Shown: piece after piece, positions 63,781 to 64,000 of the stretch | How the letters are laid out: the number at the start of each line of letters is the position of its first letter | Position numbering within the stretch: the first letter of the stretch is position 1 | Assembly: GCA_963920575.1 (NCBI GenBank) | Contig: OY986974.1 | Span: forward strand, 20,254,248-20,318,247 | Direction: 5' to 3' | DNA length: 64,000 nucleotides | Source of the DNA: Narthecium ossifragum | Taxonomy: Eukaryota; Streptophyta; Magnoliopsida; Dioscoreales; Nartheciaceae | Position numbers and translations under genes: made by a program | Notes under the pieces: generated by a model | Told to the model about the DNA's origin: nothing | The model's input: the letters and a program-made list of their open reading frames with translations, nothing else | Databases searched by the model: none

Positions 63781-64000
63781 CTGATCTACTACTTTGCTTA
63801 ACTCTTATATTATGTTCTTTATCCTGACATAAGGCTCAACATTCTCGCATTTGCCTTCTTGAGGGTCCAAATCTCTGTTCACTGTGTATGCCTTCACCGT
63901 TGCATAAGCTGATCTACTACTTTGCTTAACTCTTATCTTATGTTCTTTATCCTGACATAAGGCTCAACATTCTCGCATTTGCCTTCTTGAGGGTCCAAAT
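63781..64000. repeat. Tandem duplication, period 128 bp, cut by the window edge
   Basis: 63781-63872 and 63909-64000 are identical except for one base (TATATTATG against TATCTTATG): both contain CTGATCTACTACTTTGC and CTTCTTGAGGGTCCAAAT. The second copy runs off the window, so the number of units is unknown. Confidence 0.92.

Noticed and set aside
1..64000. tRNA, rRNA or snoRNA genes
   Set aside because: No cloverleaf with A/B-box motifs, rRNA core or box C/D pairs was recognised by eye. A covariance-model search (Infernal, tRNAscan-SE) would settle this.

Overview
This window is plant nuclear DNA, probably from a monocot. The evidence is spliced host genes with GC-rich first exons, a type I MADS-box gene, an INDH/NUBPL gene, a PfkB-type kinase gene, and a dense nested load of plant transposons (Ty3/gypsy with an Athila-like gag, L1-type LINE with plant RNase H, Mutator-like, Tourist-like and Helitron-like ends). 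The monocot call is an inference from base composition and TE style. Two runs of exactly 200 N (9928-10127, 35116-35315) are assembly gaps.

Layout. 1-5240: repeat-derived DNA with GC-rich and AT-rich blocks and two small Tourist-like MITEs. 5241-6789: a Pack-MULE-like foldback element whose 200-bp loop holds a CIPK kinase fragment with the NAF motif. 7065-9927: the N-terminal part of a PPR gene split by a 2.5-kb solo LTR. 10227-12322: the last two exons of a probable bHLH gene whose intron holds another solo LTR. 12481-16012: a 5'-truncated LINE. 16024-23519: AT-rich DNA with a 165-bp pair of inverted arms, a third solo LTR carrying a tandem CGACCGTC array, and a small GRF-type zinc-finger gene. 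23520-32383: a Ty3/gypsy element with gag-protease but no reverse transcriptase or integrase. 32384-35115: CT-rich DNA with a decayed TPR-gene fragment. 35736-39740: a second, related gypsy copy, 5'-truncated, with a Tourist-like element inside gag. 39742-40433: a Raf-like kinase fragment with an adjacent inverted copy of itself. 40726-44453: a Mutator-like element with a perfect 9-bp target duplication, carrying a broken plant-mobile-domain gene and the N-terminal part of a MULE transposase.

The second half is more genic. INDH/NUBPL (mitochondrial Fe-S cluster carrier for complex I) occupies 45844-52493 with seven recognisable exons; its first exon is not identified. A type I MADS-box gene lies at 55892-56518 on the minus strand. 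A 20-bp minisatellite (57664-58342) precedes a small proline-rich ORF. A PfkB-family kinase gene begins at 59962 and runs off the window after three exons.

The host genes form no operon or obvious functional cluster. The unifying theme is capture and disruption: fragments of at least three host genes (CIPK, Raf-like kinase, TPR), and possibly a fourth (USP39-like), sit in or beside transposons, and host PPR and bHLH genes carry insertions. Two short-motif patterns recur across separate elements: GATCGATC-centred palindromes in the LTRs, and TACCGATA/TATCGGTA inverted motifs in the MULE and in two free-standing loci.
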